This document shows, one piece after another, positions 46,352 to 55,934 of a DNA stretch of 64,000 bases. The position numbers and the translations under genes were made by a program. The stretch comes from Roseiarcus sp963835955 (lineage in GTDB: Bacteria > Pseudomonadota > Alphaproteobacteria > Rhizobiales > Beijerinckiaceae). A model generated the notes under the pieces. The model saw nothing but the letters and a program-made list of their open reading frames with translations. It ran no database searches and was not told the origin of the DNA. Each line of letters begins with the position of its first letter. Position 1 is the stretch's first letter. Location of the stretch: positions 620,001-684,000 of the forward strand of contig CAWIHZ010000005.1 of the NCBI GenBank assembly GCA_963835955.1, given 5' to 3'.

Positions 46352-46912
46352 TCAGCGACTCGCTTCTGATTCCGGCCGCGCGGCCGACAATCCGAGGGCG
46401 TCGATGATCTTCCGCGCTTCGAGCTCCGGCGGCTCCGCCGTGTCGACGGTGATCACAGGCTCGCCTGGCAGCGGCTCTTCGAGGGCTTCGAACTGGCTGT
46501 GAAGCAGGGAGGCGGGCATGTACTCGTGCCGCCGCGCGCTCACCCGGCGCCGGATCAGGTCCTCGGAACCTTTCAAATAGACGAAGCGAACATCCGGGCG
46601 CGCGGCGAGGATGCGGGCCCGATAGGCGCGTTTCAGAGCCGAGCAGGTCAGCACGCCGGAGCGTCCCGCGGCCTCCCAGGCTTTCAGCTGTTCGCCGATT
46701 CTGTCCAGCCAGGGCGCGCGGTCGGCGTCGTCGAGCGGAATCCCTTGCCGCATCTTCTCGACATTCGCTGGCGGATGCAGGCTGTCCCCCTCCGCCATCT
46801 CCCAGCCGAGGCGCTGGGCGAGCAGTTCGCCGACCGTGGTTTTCCCGCTGCCCGACACGCCCATCAGCACCACCGCCTGCGCCGGACGTTTAGCCTCGGT
46901 CATGGGCGTCAC
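46352..46912 (-). CDS. Gluconokinase
   Basis: The 186-residue P-loop kinase has GVSGSGKTT at 18-26, EGDSLHPPANVEKM, VLTCSALKRAYR and FVYLKGS, the GntK family landmarks. It phosphorylates gluconate to 6-phosphogluconate. The GTG at 46912 overlaps the stop of an MFS sugar-acid transporter by four bases, so transporter and kinase are coupled. An ATG at 46903 is an alternative. A GntP permease occurs elsewhere in the window. Confidence 0.93.
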   Translation of the reverse strand: MTPMTEAKRPAQAVVLMGVSGSGKTTVGELLAQRLGWEMAEGDSLHPPANVEKMRQGIPLDDADRAPWLDRIGEQLKAWEAAGRSGVLTCSALKRAYRARILAARPDVRFVYLKGSEDLIRRRVSARRHEYMPASLLHSQFEALEEPLPGEPVITVDTAEPPELEARKIIDALGLSAARPESEASR

Positions 46913-48234
46913 GCCGGCGCCGGGGCGGACGCGGCCGCGTCGGGCTCCGGAATCGGCTCAATTCGTCCGAGCACGACGACGAAGAAGAAAATGCCGACCA
47001 GAAGCACGACGCCCGCCACGAGAAAGGCGATCGAGAACGAGTTCGTTTCCCCTACCACGAAACCGGTCACCGCCGGCGCCACCGCTCCCATCAGGTTGTT
47101 GAAGAAGTTCATCACGCCGCCGATGGTCCCGGTGCCGCCCCTCGGCGCGATCAGAGAGGGGATGGACCACCCGACCGGGGCCGCCGCTGCGAGGCCGCTG
47201 AGAGCGATCGAGATCCAGACAATCGCCCAGACTGGGCTCTTCGTCGTCGTCGCGCCGAAGACCGCCAGGCCGAGGATCATTCCCCCCACCAGCACCGTCT
47301 TGCGCGTCTTGGTGTCGTCGTATCCCTTGGCGAGCAGATGGTCGATCAGCCAGCCGCCGACGATCAGGTCTGAGACGGTTGCGAACATCCACGGAATTGC
47401 GGCGTAACCCGCCGACTTGATGATGCTCATGTGCATTTCGGAGACGAGATAGCCGGGGAGCCATGTGAGGAAGAGATAGAAGGAATAGCCATAGGCCGCG
47501 AAGCCGATCGTCAGTCCCCACACCTTTCGATTGCGCAGCAGGTAACCCAGCATGCCGAAGGGGCTTGCGTCCAACTCTCCTTCCGGCGTCGCGCCGCCCC
47601 TTCGAATGTAGTCGTACTCCTCGCGCGTGAGCTTCGCATCCTGGCTCGGGTCGCGATAGATGAACCAGTAGGCAAGGAAATAGGCGAAGCTCAGGATCGC
47701 CGTCAGGCCGAAGCCCCAGCGCCAGCCGAATGCGACGACCGCGACCGCGACCAGCGGAACGCCGATTACGTTGGAGAATTTTGCCGCCGCGTCGAAAATC
47801 GCTGTGGCGGTCGCGCGCTCGCCTCGTGGGAACCAGTAGCCGGTCGCCTTGGAATTGGCCGGGAACGCTGGCGCTTCGGCGACGCCGAGCAACACCCGCG
47901 CCGCGGCTATCGAGCCAAAGCCGGTAGCGAGCGCGACCACGCCGGACGCCACTCCCCACAAGAATGCGCCAATCCGGCTGACCCGCATGACTCCCCACCG
48001 GTCGAGCACGACGCCGACTGGCACCTGCAGGATGGCGTAGGACCAGAAAAACGCGCTGAACAGCAGCCCGATTTCGACCGGGCTCAGTCGAAATTCCTGC
48101 TGGAGCTGCGGCGCGGCGACCGAGATGTTCACGCGGTCGAAATAGTTGATGAGGATGCCGACCCCGAGCAAGACGCCGATCGTCCATCGGCGTCGCCCGG
48201 CTGGCCTCGATTGGGCGTTGAGCGGTCCGGCCAA
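46909..48234 (-). CDS. MFS transporter, anion:cation symporter (sugar-acid) family
   Basis: The 441-residue protein has 12 membrane helices; WTIGVLLGVGILINYFDRVNISVAAP and GWSIPSLIAPRGGTGTIGGVMNF are typical of the ACS subfamily that imports galactonate, glucarate or similar acids. No ATG fits; a TTG at 48234 follows GGAGG by seven bases and gives the family's N-terminus. The gene overlaps gluconokinase, which supports uptake and phosphorylation of gluconate or a related acid. Confidence 0.9.
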   Translation of the reverse strand: MAGPLNAQSRPAGRRRWTIGVLLGVGILINYFDRVNISVAAPQLQQEFRLSPVEIGLLFSAFFWSYAILQVPVGVVLDRWGVMRVSRIGAFLWGVASGVVALATGFGSIAAARVLLGVAEAPAFPANSKATGYWFPRGERATATAIFDAAAKFSNVIGVPLVAVAVVAFGWRWGFGLTAILSFAYFLAYWFIYRDPSQDAKLTREEYDYIRRGGATPEGELDASPFGMLGYLLRNRKVWGLTIGFAAYGYSFYLFLTWLPGYLVSEMHMSIIKSAGYAAIPWMFATVSDLIVGGWLIDHLLAKGYDDTKTRKTVLVGGMILGLAVFGATTTKSPVWAIVWISIALSGLAAAAPVGWSIPSLIAPRGGTGTIGGVMNFFNNLMGAVAPAVTGFVVGETNSFSIAFLVAGVVLLVGIFFFVVVLGRIEPIPEPDAAASAPAPA

Positions 48235-48335
48235 GGGTCTTCCTCCCCCTCCGCGCTTTCTCCTGGCGAAGGTTTTTCCGCCCCGCCTTAATGCTGCGCG
48301 CCGGAGCCTGCCCCTGTCAATCGGCGGCGAAAAGC

Positions 48336-49067
48336 TCAGGCGGCGGTTCGCTTCGAAGCGCTCGATCGCCCCCTGCGCCGGAGCTTCCAGCGCGCGTTCG
48401 CCTCCCGGCCCGGAGGCACGCCGCGCGGCCAGATCAGCTTGCGGGCGACCTCGATGACGACCAGCGTGACAAGCCCGCCGAGCAGCACGTCGGAAAGATA
48501 GTGGCCGCCGAAGGCCAGGCGAAGCAGGCCGGCCCCGGTCCCAAAGGCGAAGGCGGCGACGATCGCCGGCCCGCGCCAGGGCGGCGGTACAAGGCTTGCA
48601 GGCGCGACCATCCAGAAGCCGGTCGACGCCTCGCCCGAGACGAACGAACAGTTGATCTTGCAAGCGCCGTCAGTCTCGTACCAGGGCATGAATGGACTCC
48701 GGCCATTGAAATCCTGGGTCTGATAGGGTCGCGGGCGATGCCAGTGATCCTTGAGGCCGAGATTGACGATGAGACCGGGCCCGATCGCCATCGTCGCGAT
48801 GAGGAAGATCACCGCCCGCCCGCTCGGCGCCCACGGCAAGGCGTAGCCGCGCCGTTTGGCGAGCCAGAGCGCGGCGTAAAGCGCCAGCACGACGAAAGGG
48901 GTGATGCGGAAAAAATCACGGCCGAAGCGCGCGAGCGCCCCGCGACCGATGAAGCCGCCGCCGTCATAGAAATGATGCGCGACGGCGAGATCGAGGCCGG
49001 GCCAAAGCGCGAAAACCGCGAGCGTCAGCGCGGTCAACCCGACATAAATAACCAGCGTCCGGGTCAT
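48336..49067 (-). CDS. PAP2-family phosphatase
   Basis: The 243-residue membrane protein has the three PAP2 motifs: KDHWHRPRP, SFVSGEAS (the usual PSGH reads SGEA here) and RLAFGGHYLSDVLLGG. Six helices are visible. It may act on undecaprenyl pyrophosphate, phosphatidate or the 1-phosphate of lipid A (LpxE-like). The His-to-Glu change in motif II is typical of a lipid A/PAP2 subset and not necessarily inactivating. It is next to an SDR gene on the same strand. Confidence 0.88.
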   Translation of the reverse strand: MTRTLVIYVGLTALTLAVFALWPGLDLAVAHHFYDGGGFIGRGALARFGRDFFRITPFVVLALYAALWLAKRRGYALPWAPSGRAVIFLIATMAIGPGLIVNLGLKDHWHRPRPYQTQDFNGRSPFMPWYETDGACKINCSFVSGEASTGFWMVAPASLVPPPWRGPAIVAAFAFGTGAGLLRLAFGGHYLSDVLLGGLVTLVVIEVARKLIWPRGVPPGREANARWKLRRRGRSSASKRTAA

Positions 49068-49074
49068 CGGCTGT

Positions 49075-49707
49075 TCAGAACACCCGGTAGGTCTGGCCGG
49101 TCTGAAGGCCTTCGATGCTGCGGCTGAAGGCGCGGGCGGCGCGGGCGACCGGCACGGGATCGAAGCCGCGGAAGAACGGGGCGTAGCCTTCCATCAATTC
49201 CTCGAACACGGTCGGACTGACCGCATTGATGCGGATCCCGCGCGGCATTTCGTTCGCCGCCGCCATCACGAAGCTCTCCAGCGCCCCGTTGACCATGCTC
49301 GCCGACGAGCCTGCGGCGATCGGAACATCGGCCAGCACGCCGGCGATCAGCGTGATCGAGCCGCCGTCGCGCAGATGGTCGCGGGCCGAGAGCGCGAGAT
49401 TGACCTGGCCCATCAGTTTGTTGGCGAGGCCGAGCCCATAGGACGAATCCATCAACGGCGCCGGCTTGATCGCCGAAAGCGGATGGTAATTGACAGCGCC
49501 GGCCGCGCAGGCGACCGCGTCCAGCGGCCCCGCAGCCTTGAGCCCGGCCTCGATGGTCGCGGGATCGGCGATGTCGATGCGGATGTCGCCGGATTTCGAT
49601 CCGGCGGAGACGATGTCGCAGCGCGGCGAAAGCTCCGCGACCACCGCCCGGCCGAGCACGCCGCTGGCGCCGACGACGAGAATGCGAAGGCGGGAACTCT
49701 GCGACAT
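49075..49707 (-). CDS. Short-chain dehydrogenase/reductase
   Basis: The 210-residue protein has the Rossmann motif VVGASGVLGRAVV and the cofactor site VACAAGAVNYHPLS, but in place of the YxxxK pair it reads SSASMVNGALESFV, where Tyr is replaced. That and the short length place it in the atypical SDR group that does not follow the classical catalytic triad. Substrate unknown. The stop is 8 bases from the PAP2 start. Confidence 0.85.
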   Translation of the reverse strand: MSQSSRLRILVVGASGVLGRAVVAELSPRCDIVSAGSKSGDIRIDIADPATIEAGLKAAGPLDAVACAAGAVNYHPLSAIKPAPLMDSSYGLGLANKLMGQVNLALSARDHLRDGGSITLIAGVLADVPIAAGSSASMVNGALESFVMAAANEMPRGIRINAVSPTVFEELMEGYAPFFRGFDPVPVARAARAFSRSIEGLQTGQTYRVF

Positions 49708-49884
49708 GAACGAGCCTCGAATCTTGACTGGGGGTTGAGCGGGGCCCCGCCGGGGCGCGGCAAACTAGCGACTTGGGGAGGATTGCGCCAGCGCAACCCC
49801 CCGCGCCGGCCGCCCCCCCGTGTTGCCTCGCCGCCGGTCGCGTCTATAGTTCGCCGACACCGCTTGAAGGCGCGGAGGGTTCGA

Positions 49885-50871
49885 ATGTCTCGGCTCGACG
49901 ACAAACTCGCGAGGATTCGCGCCGGCGGCTATCGGCGCTCGGACTTCATCATCGCCGACGCCAAGGATCCCGACATGGGACCCGGCCTCCATGCCCACGG
50001 GCCGGCGCCGGAGGCGCAGGGGAGGGCGCCACGCTTCCGCACCCGGACCGAATTCCTCAATTCGATCGAGGCGATCGTCCGCCAGGACGTCGTCGACATC
50101 ATGCTGACCTCGGCATCGAACCTGGAGAAGCTCACTAAGCGCGCAGTTTTCAATGGCTCCAACGTCAAGCCCGCCATCCGCGCCAACGACACGACCGACA
50201 TCTGGCGCCATCGCGGCGGCGCCTATCACCTCGAGCCGTCGCGGCCGTTTCGCACCGCCTCGCTCGCGCACGTGCGCCGGCTGACCGATCTCGGCCTTTA
50301 TTCGATCACCTTCACCAACGATCTCGACGCCGATGTCGCCTCGCTGGAAGCGTTCCGGGACTTTCGCGCCGAGGCCGAGGCGCATGGGTTCTCCTACTTC
50401 CTCGAAGTTTTCAATCCGAACGTTGAACGCGGCCTCAACGCCGAGGCGATGCCGCAATTCGTAAACGACGCGATCATCCGCTGCCTCGCCGGCCTCACCG
50501 AGGCCGAGCGGCCGAAGTTCCTCAAGATCGTCTATAACGGGCCGAGGGCGCTCGAGGAACTCGCCTCGTTCGATCCCGGTCTCGTGGTCGGCGTGCTCGG
50601 CGGCGGGGCGGGCACCACTCGCGACTGTTTCGAGCTCATCCATCAGGCGCAGAAGCACGGCGCGCAAGTCGCGCTGTTCGGGCGCAAGATCAATCTCGCC
50701 GAGTCGCCGCTCGAGATCGTGCGTCTGATGCGCGCCGTCGCCGACGGCGCCCTGACCTCGCTCGAGGCGGTCGAGGATTATCACGAAACGTTGCGGCGAA
50801 AGGGCTTGAAGCCGATGCGCGCCTTCGCCGCCGACAGCGAAATCACCGAACTCGTCCTCAAGCGGGCCTGA
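49885..50871 (+). CDS. TIM-barrel, class I aldolase-like (DhnA/LacD/DeoC type) protein of unknown specificity
   Basis: The 328-residue protein looks like a Schiff-base TIM barrel. FLKIVYNGPRALEEL has a Lys (214) at the place where LacD- and DhnA-type aldolases form the imine, and VVGVLGGGAGTTRD followed by VALFGRKINLAESP match the late phosphate-binding strands. The N-terminal 100 residues carry little recognised sequence. It is seven bases upstream of a PfkB kinase. The natural substrate cannot be named; a sugar 1-phosphate or 6-phosphate made by the kinase is the plausible one. Confidence 0.65.
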   Translation: MSRLDDKLARIRAGGYRRSDFIIADAKDPDMGPGLHAHGPAPEAQGRAPRFRTRTEFLNSIEAIVRQDVVDIMLTSASNLEKLTKRAVFNGSNVKPAIRANDTTDIWRHRGGAYHLEPSRPFRTASLAHVRRLTDLGLYSITFTNDLDADVASLEAFRDFRAEAEAHGFSYFLEVFNPNVERGLNAEAMPQFVNDAIIRCLAGLTEAERPKFLKIVYNGPRALEELASFDPGLVVGVLGGGAGTTRDCFELIHQAQKHGAQVALFGRKINLAESPLEIVRLMRAVADGALTSLEAVEDYHETLRRKGLKPMRAFAADSEITELVLKRA

Positions 50872-50877
50872 GAGCCT

Positions 50878-51903
50878 ATGAGCGCGCGGCGGGGCGTGTT
50901 GTCGGCGGGGACCTGGTGCGTCGATTTCAACAAGTCGATCGCGCGCTGGCCGAGCGAGGACACGTCCAACGAGATTCTCGAGATCGATCGCCAGGGCGGC
51001 GGGTCCGGCTTCAACATGGCGCTCGATCTGAAGCGCCTCGACCCCGAGTTTCCGGTTGAGGCGATGGGCGTCGTCGGCGACGACGATCTCGGGCGGTTTC
51101 TCATTGGCGAATGCGACGCGCGCGGGATCCAGCGCGGCGCTCTCATCGCGACGCCCGGCGGCGCGACGATGAGCGTCGACGCCTTCGCCGTCAGCGACAG
51201 CGGACGGCGCACCCACTTCTACCATCAGGGCGTCGCGGCCCGGATGTCGCCCGATGACTTCGACTTTTCATCGACGCGGGCGAAAATACTGCATCTCGGC
51301 CTGCCGGGCGCGCATAGAACGATGGACCGGCCGTGGCGCGAGGACGCCAACGGCTGGGCCGCGGTTCTGCGCAGGGCGCGCGCGTCGGGACTTGCCGCCA
51401 ATCTCGAACTGATGACAATTCCGCCTGCGCGCATCGCCGCGCTCGCGCGGCCCTGTCTTCCGCATCTCGATACCCTGATCGTCAACGATTATGAGATCGG
51501 CGCCCTGGCCGGGCGCGCGACCCGCCGCGCCGACGGGACGGCGGACGCGGGCCTGGTTGCGCGCGCCATCGACGACGCGCTGGCGCTCGGCCCCATGCGC
51601 TGGGCGGTCGCGCATTTTCCCGAGGGCGCCGTCGCCGGCGGCCGCGACGGGACCCGGCTGGCGCTCGGATCGGTCGTTCTGCCGGCACAGGCGATCGTCG
51701 GCGCCAATGGCGCGGGCGACGCCTTCGCCGCCGGCATGCTCTACGCCCTGCACGAGGGCTGGCCGATCGGCGACGCCATGCGGCTCGCGCATTCCTCGGC
51801 CGCCGCGTCGATGAGCGCGGTCTCGACGACGCAAGGGGTCACAACGGTCGCCGAGTGCCTGTCGCTCGCCGAAAAATGGGGCCTGCGCCCCCTTGACGTC
51901 TGA
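50878..51903 (+). CDS. PfkB-family carbohydrate kinase
   Basis: The 341-residue protein has the two PfkB signatures: GGGSGFNMALDLKRL near residues 40-54 and VGANGAGDAFAAG with the catalytic Asp281. It phosphorylates a sugar or nucleoside with ATP. It starts seven bases after the aldolase-like gene and the two form a two-gene unit, giving a kinase plus cleavage step for some sugar. No transporter gene is directly attached; an MFS sugar-acid transporter lies 3 kb away on the other strand. Confidence 0.9.
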   Translation: MSARRGVLSAGTWCVDFNKSIARWPSEDTSNEILEIDRQGGGSGFNMALDLKRLDPEFPVEAMGVVGDDDLGRFLIGECDARGIQRGALIATPGGATMSVDAFAVSDSGRRTHFYHQGVAARMSPDDFDFSSTRAKILHLGLPGAHRTMDRPWREDANGWAAVLRRARASGLAANLELMTIPPARIAALARPCLPHLDTLIVNDYEIGALAGRATRRADGTADAGLVARAIDDALALGPMRWAVAHFPEGAVAGGRDGTRLALGSVVLPAQAIVGANGAGDAFAAGMLYALHEGWPIGDAMRLAHSSAAASMSAVSTTQGVTTVAECLSLAEKWGLRPLDV

Positions 51904-52116
51904 CTCCCGAGGTCCGGCGCGGCGGAACTTCAGCAAACATGGAACAAACAAGGACCCCTCTGGGTTGATCCTGCAACCCGAGAGGTTTCTCATGGTCAAC
52001 CCGCCACAATTCGACGGACGCGACAATGCGGCCAGAAAGCCCGCAGCCCAATTGTTCGGCGTCCCGGCCTTGGGAGAACCGATAGACTTCAACTCTCGAA
52101 GCTGACGCGCCTGGCG

Positions 52117-53196
52117 ATGCGATTCTCACGAAAATTTTGGCCGCTTGTCGCCTATGCGGCGCTCGGCGCCATCCTGCTCGTGGGGCAAACCGGCGGTGCG
52201 GGGCGGCGGGCGGCTTTGACCGGAGGGAGGACGTGCGCGGAGACGCTGACGCAGCCGTGCGGCGGGCGGGACGGTCCGCGTGCAGGCCGTGGCCTTCACG
52301 CCGCCGCCCCGTGGGACATCCCATGGCGGGGCTGGAAGGACATTCTGTGGCGGGTCTACCGGAAGATCGACGACAACCGCCTGCTGTCGGTCGCGGCTGG
52401 CGTGGTGTTTTACGCATTGCTGGCGCTCTTCCCCGCGGTGGCGGCCTTCGTTTTTCTGTTTGGGCTTTTCGCTGACCCTTCGGCGATCGACGCCCATCTT
52501 TCGATCGCCTCGGGAGTTCTGCCCGCCGGCGCCGTCGGCATCCTGCATGACGAGCTGACCCGGCTTGCGGCCGACAGGGGCCCAGGCCTCAGCTTCGGAT
52601 TCGTGTTCGGTCTCGCATTTGCGCTGTGGAGCGCCAACTCCGGAATGAAGGCGATCATCGACGCCCTCAACGTCGCCTATGACGAGAAGGAGAGGCGCGG
52701 CTTCATGAGACTGAATCTGATCTCACTCGTCTTCACGTTGATCGCGATCGTTTTGATGATCCTTGCAATCGGCGCCGTGGTCGTGGCGCCGATCGCGCTC
52801 GCCGATGTCGGTCTCGGTGGGGTTTCTCACGCGCTCCTAACCATCGTGCGATGGCCGGCGCTGCTGACGCTGGTCATCCTGGCTCTGGCGGCGGCGTACC
52901 GCTATGCGCCCGACCGCCGGGAGCCGCATTGGCAGTGGCTATCCGTCGGCAGCGTGGCGGCGGCGGCGGCATGGCTGGTCATTTCGGTGCTGTTTTCCTG
53001 GTATATCGCCAACTTCGGTCATTACAACGTGACCTACGGTTCGCTTGGCGCGGCGATCGGCCTGATGATGTGGATGTGGATCTCGATGATCGTCATTTTG
53101 ATCGGCGCCCAGCTCAATGCCGAAATCGAACATCAAGCCGTGCGCGGTCCGGCGGCTGGCGGCGGCGAAAACCGCGCGGCTGAGGCCGCGCAATGA
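52117..53196 (+). CDS. YihY/BrkB family membrane protein
   Basis: The C-terminal 280 residues have six membrane helices with LLSVAAGVVFYALLALFPAVAAFVF, FGLAFALWSANSGMKAIIDALNVAYDE and YGSLGAAIGLMMWMWISMIVILIGAQLNAE, all typical of YihY. The N-terminal 75 residues hold an additional hydrophobic stretch and a Cys/Gly-rich linker. The family's function is not settled. It lies between the kinase and transaldolase genes. Confidence 0.9.
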   Translation: MRFSRKFWPLVAYAALGAILLVGQTGGAGRRAALTGGRTCAETLTQPCGGRDGPRAGRGLHAAAPWDIPWRGWKDILWRVYRKIDDNRLLSVAAGVVFYALLALFPAVAAFVFLFGLFADPSAIDAHLSIASGVLPAGAVGILHDELTRLAADRGPGLSFGFVFGLAFALWSANSGMKAIIDALNVAYDEKERRGFMRLNLISLVFTLIAIVLMILAIGAVVVAPIALADVGLGGVSHALLTIVRWPALLTLVILALAAAYRYAPDRREPHWQWLSVGSVAAAAAWLVISVLFSWYIANFGHYNVTYGSLGAAIGLMMWMWISMIVILIGAQLNAEIEHQAVRGPAAGGGENRAAEAAQ

Positions 53197-53306
53197 TGGC
53201 CGGCGCCGCGCGCCCAAAGCCGGCGCGGCCGGAGCATCCGTGCTTGCGCGTGACGCGCGCGGGCGCGACAATCGCCGCCAACTAACGCTTCCGAAGGAGA
53301 ACCTCG

Positions 53307-54260
53307 ATGACCAGCAAGCTCGAACAATTGCGCGCCATGACCACGGTCGTCGCCGACACCGGCGACATGGATTCGATCCGCGCCTTCAAGCCGACCGATT
53401 CGACCACCAACCCGTCGCTGATCCTCAAAGCCTCGCAGATGCCGGCTTACGCGCGGCTGGTGGACGAGGCGATCCGGTGGGGAAACAAGAACGGGGCTTC
53501 GCTGATGGACGTCACCGACCGGGTCGCGGTCAACTTCGGAGCGGAGCTTACGACCATCGTCCCCGGCCGGGTGTCGACCGAAGTGGACGCAGACCTCTCG
53601 TTCGATACCGAGGGCAGCATCGCCAAGGCCAAGAAATTCATCGCCGCCTACAAGGAGCGTGGGATCGGTCACGAGAGGATCCTGATCAAGCTCGCCTCGA
53701 CCTGGGAAGGGGTCGAGGCCGCGCGGCGGCTGCAGCGCGAGGGCATCGACTGCAACATGACGCTGATGTTTTCGCTCGCCCAGGCGATCGCCGCCGCCGA
53801 CGCCGGCGCCTTCCTGGTCTCGCCCTTCGTCGGGCGCATTTTCGACTGGCATGTGAAGGCGGGCGGAGGCCCCTACGACGGGGAGACGGACCCGGGGGTC
53901 AAGTCGGTGCGCGAGATCTACGCCTATTACAAGATGAACGGGATCAAGACCGTGGTGATGGGCGCTTCCTTCCGCAACGCCGGCGAGATCGAGGCGCTGG
54001 CCGGCTGCGACCGCCTGACCATTTCGCCGGAATGGCTCGACCACCTCGCCAAGGACCAAGGCCCGCTTCCCCGCCGCCTCGACCCCGCCAAGCCGGGCCC
54101 GGCCCCGGCGCGCATGACCCTGGACGAGAAAGGGTTCCGCTGGATGCTGAACGAGGACCAGATGGCGACCGAGAAACTCTCTGACGGCATCCGCCTCTTC
54201 GCCCGCGATCTGGGCAAGCTCAGGTCGATGGTGCAGCAGAGGCTGAAGGAGGCGGCTTGA
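53307..54260 (+). CDS. tal: Transaldolase (TalB type)
   Basis: Transaldolase transfers a dihydroxyacetone unit between sugar phosphates in the non-oxidative pentose phosphate pathway. The 317 residues are the usual length of the TalB subfamily: TSTTNPSL-type motif at 32-38 (DSTTNPSL), the Schiff-base Lys128 in ILIKLAST and the SPFVGRIFDWH motif. A GAAGGAG site precedes the ATG. The last 32 codons (54165-54260) recur with 86 of 96 bases identical at 57841-57936, which makes the 3' end of this gene the left boundary of an inserted-looking module. Confidence 0.95.
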   Translation: MTSKLEQLRAMTTVVADTGDMDSIRAFKPTDSTTNPSLILKASQMPAYARLVDEAIRWGNKNGASLMDVTDRVAVNFGAELTTIVPGRVSTEVDADLSFDTEGSIAKAKKFIAAYKERGIGHERILIKLASTWEGVEAARRLQREGIDCNMTLMFSLAQAIAAADAGAFLVSPFVGRIFDWHVKAGGGPYDGETDPGVKSVREIYAYYKMNGIKTVVMGASFRNAGEIEALAGCDRLTISPEWLDHLAKDQGPLPRRLDPAKPGPAPARMTLDEKGFRWMLNEDQMATEKLSDGIRLFARDLGKLRSMVQQRLKEAA

Positions 54261-54444
54261 AGGGGGAGGCCGCGATAATTTGCAGGTTAGCCGCGACCGC
54301 TTCTCCGTTGGAGAGGGTTGCGGGAATCGCCGGATGAGGCGCTGGCGTTGCGGCGCCCCCACGAGCCATTGGCTCCGTCCGCCTGGCCCGCAGGGTTTCG
54401 TCTGCGCGCGCCCTCAGGCGCAATGACGGGATTGCCCGCCTCCC

Positions 54445-54975
54445 TCAGGGCAGCCGCCACGGATTGGAGAGCGCGCGCGGCGATCGCCGCTCACGCGGGC
54501 TTTGTCTCGCTCCCGCCGTTGGCGGTCGATAGGCCATCCGGCAATGGCCGGCGCAATAGGAGTGGCCCTCGGCCGGCTTGAGCCCGCAATAGGCGAAATC
54601 CCCGCTCCTCGGATCGCCGAGCGGCCATCGGCAGGCGAATTTGCGAATGTCCTCGAACCTCACGCGCCGCATCTCCCCAACTTCGGCTGCGGCGAGAATC
54701 CATGCCCGTTTCCTCTCCAGTTCATAAGACCCTGCGGCGCCGGAGTTCCGCTTTCTGGAAACGGGCGTGGGGTATGGCGCCGGATACGGGCCAGCCGGCG
54801 TCCCGCGGGGCGCATAGGCGCGCCCGTCGCCGTTAAGCTTGATCCCGATTCGGTTCGCCTTGCCGATCACGGCGTTGCGGGACGCCGCCCCCAGCGCTGC
54901 AGCGATGACGCTCGCGCTTCGTCCTTCGAGAGCCAGCCTTTTGAGATTCTCGATCGCCTCGGCTGTCCACAGCAT
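54445..54975 (-). CDS. GcrA-family cell-cycle regulator
   Basis: The 176-residue protein starts MLWTAEAIENLKRLALEGRSASVIAAALG, then SRNAVIGKANRIGI, the DNA/sigma-factor-binding helix region of GcrA, and ends with the zinc-like CRWPLGDP...CGLKPAEGHSYCAGHC motif. GcrA works with CcrM methylation and sigma-70 to drive S-phase genes in alphaproteobacteria. Its orientation, opposite to tal, and its place inside the module between the two tal 3' copies make it possibly an extra, non-core copy. I chose the start at 54975; an ATG at 54990 is an alternative. Confidence 0.85.
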   Translation of the reverse strand: MLWTAEAIENLKRLALEGRSASVIAAALGAASRNAVIGKANRIGIKLNGDGRAYAPRGTPAGPYPAPYPTPVSRKRNSGAAGSYELERKRAWILAAAEVGEMRRVRFEDIRKFACRWPLGDPRSGDFAYCGLKPAEGHSYCAGHCRMAYRPPTAGARQSPRERRSPRALSNPWRLP

Positions 54976-55244
54976 TTGCGCGCCCCCCATGGCTAAAGCT
55001 GCGGCGTCCGCAGCCGCAAGATGAAATGGCCCGGCCATTCTCCTCGTAGGCGAACTCGCGGACGCCGCACCCGGCGCAACCCGTCTGTCCAGCATAAATA
55101 TCAAATTAACTTCAATGTGTTACGCAGTAAGCTAGACAGGGCAATCGCACATTTCGAACTGTCCGACGCAAGACGCGAATACGGTATGTTTGCGGCGCGG
55201 CTCGAATGCGTGTAGTAGGCGTTCCGTATCGATGGGAGACCGTC

Positions 55245-55934
55245 ATGCCGGGCGGCAGTTCGGAACAGGCGAAGTCCGTGCGAACGCCGCCGTACACCTC
55301 GTATCGTACGTTCAAGACTTTCATCCAGGACCTTCATGAGCACGGCGTTCCCACGCGCATCGACCGCAGCGTGTTGACGCGCTTTTCAGGCGTGGTCGGC
55401 ACTCAGCTGACGCACGCGCTTCGGTTTCTCGGTCTGATCGAGGACCACGCACACCCGACGCAGCGTCTTAAGGAGCTGGTCAACGCGCATGGCGAAGGGC
55501 AGTGGCCCGAGAAGCTGCTGGAGCTGCTTCGGCGGGAATACGCCCCGATGTTCGCAATCGACCTTGAGACGGCCACGCCTTCCCATTTCAACGAGGCGTT
55601 CAGGAAGGCTTTCCCGGCCGCGGACGCGGTGGTCCAGAAGTGCGTGACATTCTTTCTTTACGCCGCGAATGATGCGGGCGTGAAAATCAGCGGCCGGGTC
55701 CTGAAGGGCCGGAAGCCTCGGGCCCTGACGCCGCGCAGGAAACCTGCGCCCGCGCTGGCGCCGACAAGAGAATTCGAAGCAGGAACGTCAGGCTCTCAAC
55801 CGGACATCTCGCGCATCGAAGGCAAGAAGCCGTCCGAAATCCTTCTCACGCACTTCGACCCAAATGAGATGGACGATGAACAGCAAACCGCCGTCTGGAC
55901 CATGCTGAAGTACTTCAAGTCGCGAGGATTGTGA
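55245..55934 (+). CDS. DUF5343 family protein
   Basis: The 229-residue protein has an N-terminal winged-helix-like domain (YTSYRTFKTFIQDLHEHGVPTRIDRSVLTRFSG, then LTHALRFLGLIEDHAHPTQRLKEL) that fits DUF5343, followed by a lysine/proline-rich linker and an acidic tail. The function is unknown; from memory the family is found on plasmids and genomic islands. Its stop codon lies inside the left copy of a 98 bp repeat. I chose the ATG at 55245; one at 55206 is in frame. Confidence 0.72.
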   Translation: MPGGSSEQAKSVRTPPYTSYRTFKTFIQDLHEHGVPTRIDRSVLTRFSGVVGTQLTHALRFLGLIEDHAHPTQRLKELVNAHGEGQWPEKLLELLRREYAPMFAIDLETATPSHFNEAFRKAFPAADAVVQKCVTFFLYAANDAGVKISGRVLKGRKPRALTPRRKPAPALAPTREFEAGTSGSQPDISRIEGKKPSEILLTHFDPNEMDDEQQTAVWTMLKYFKSRGL

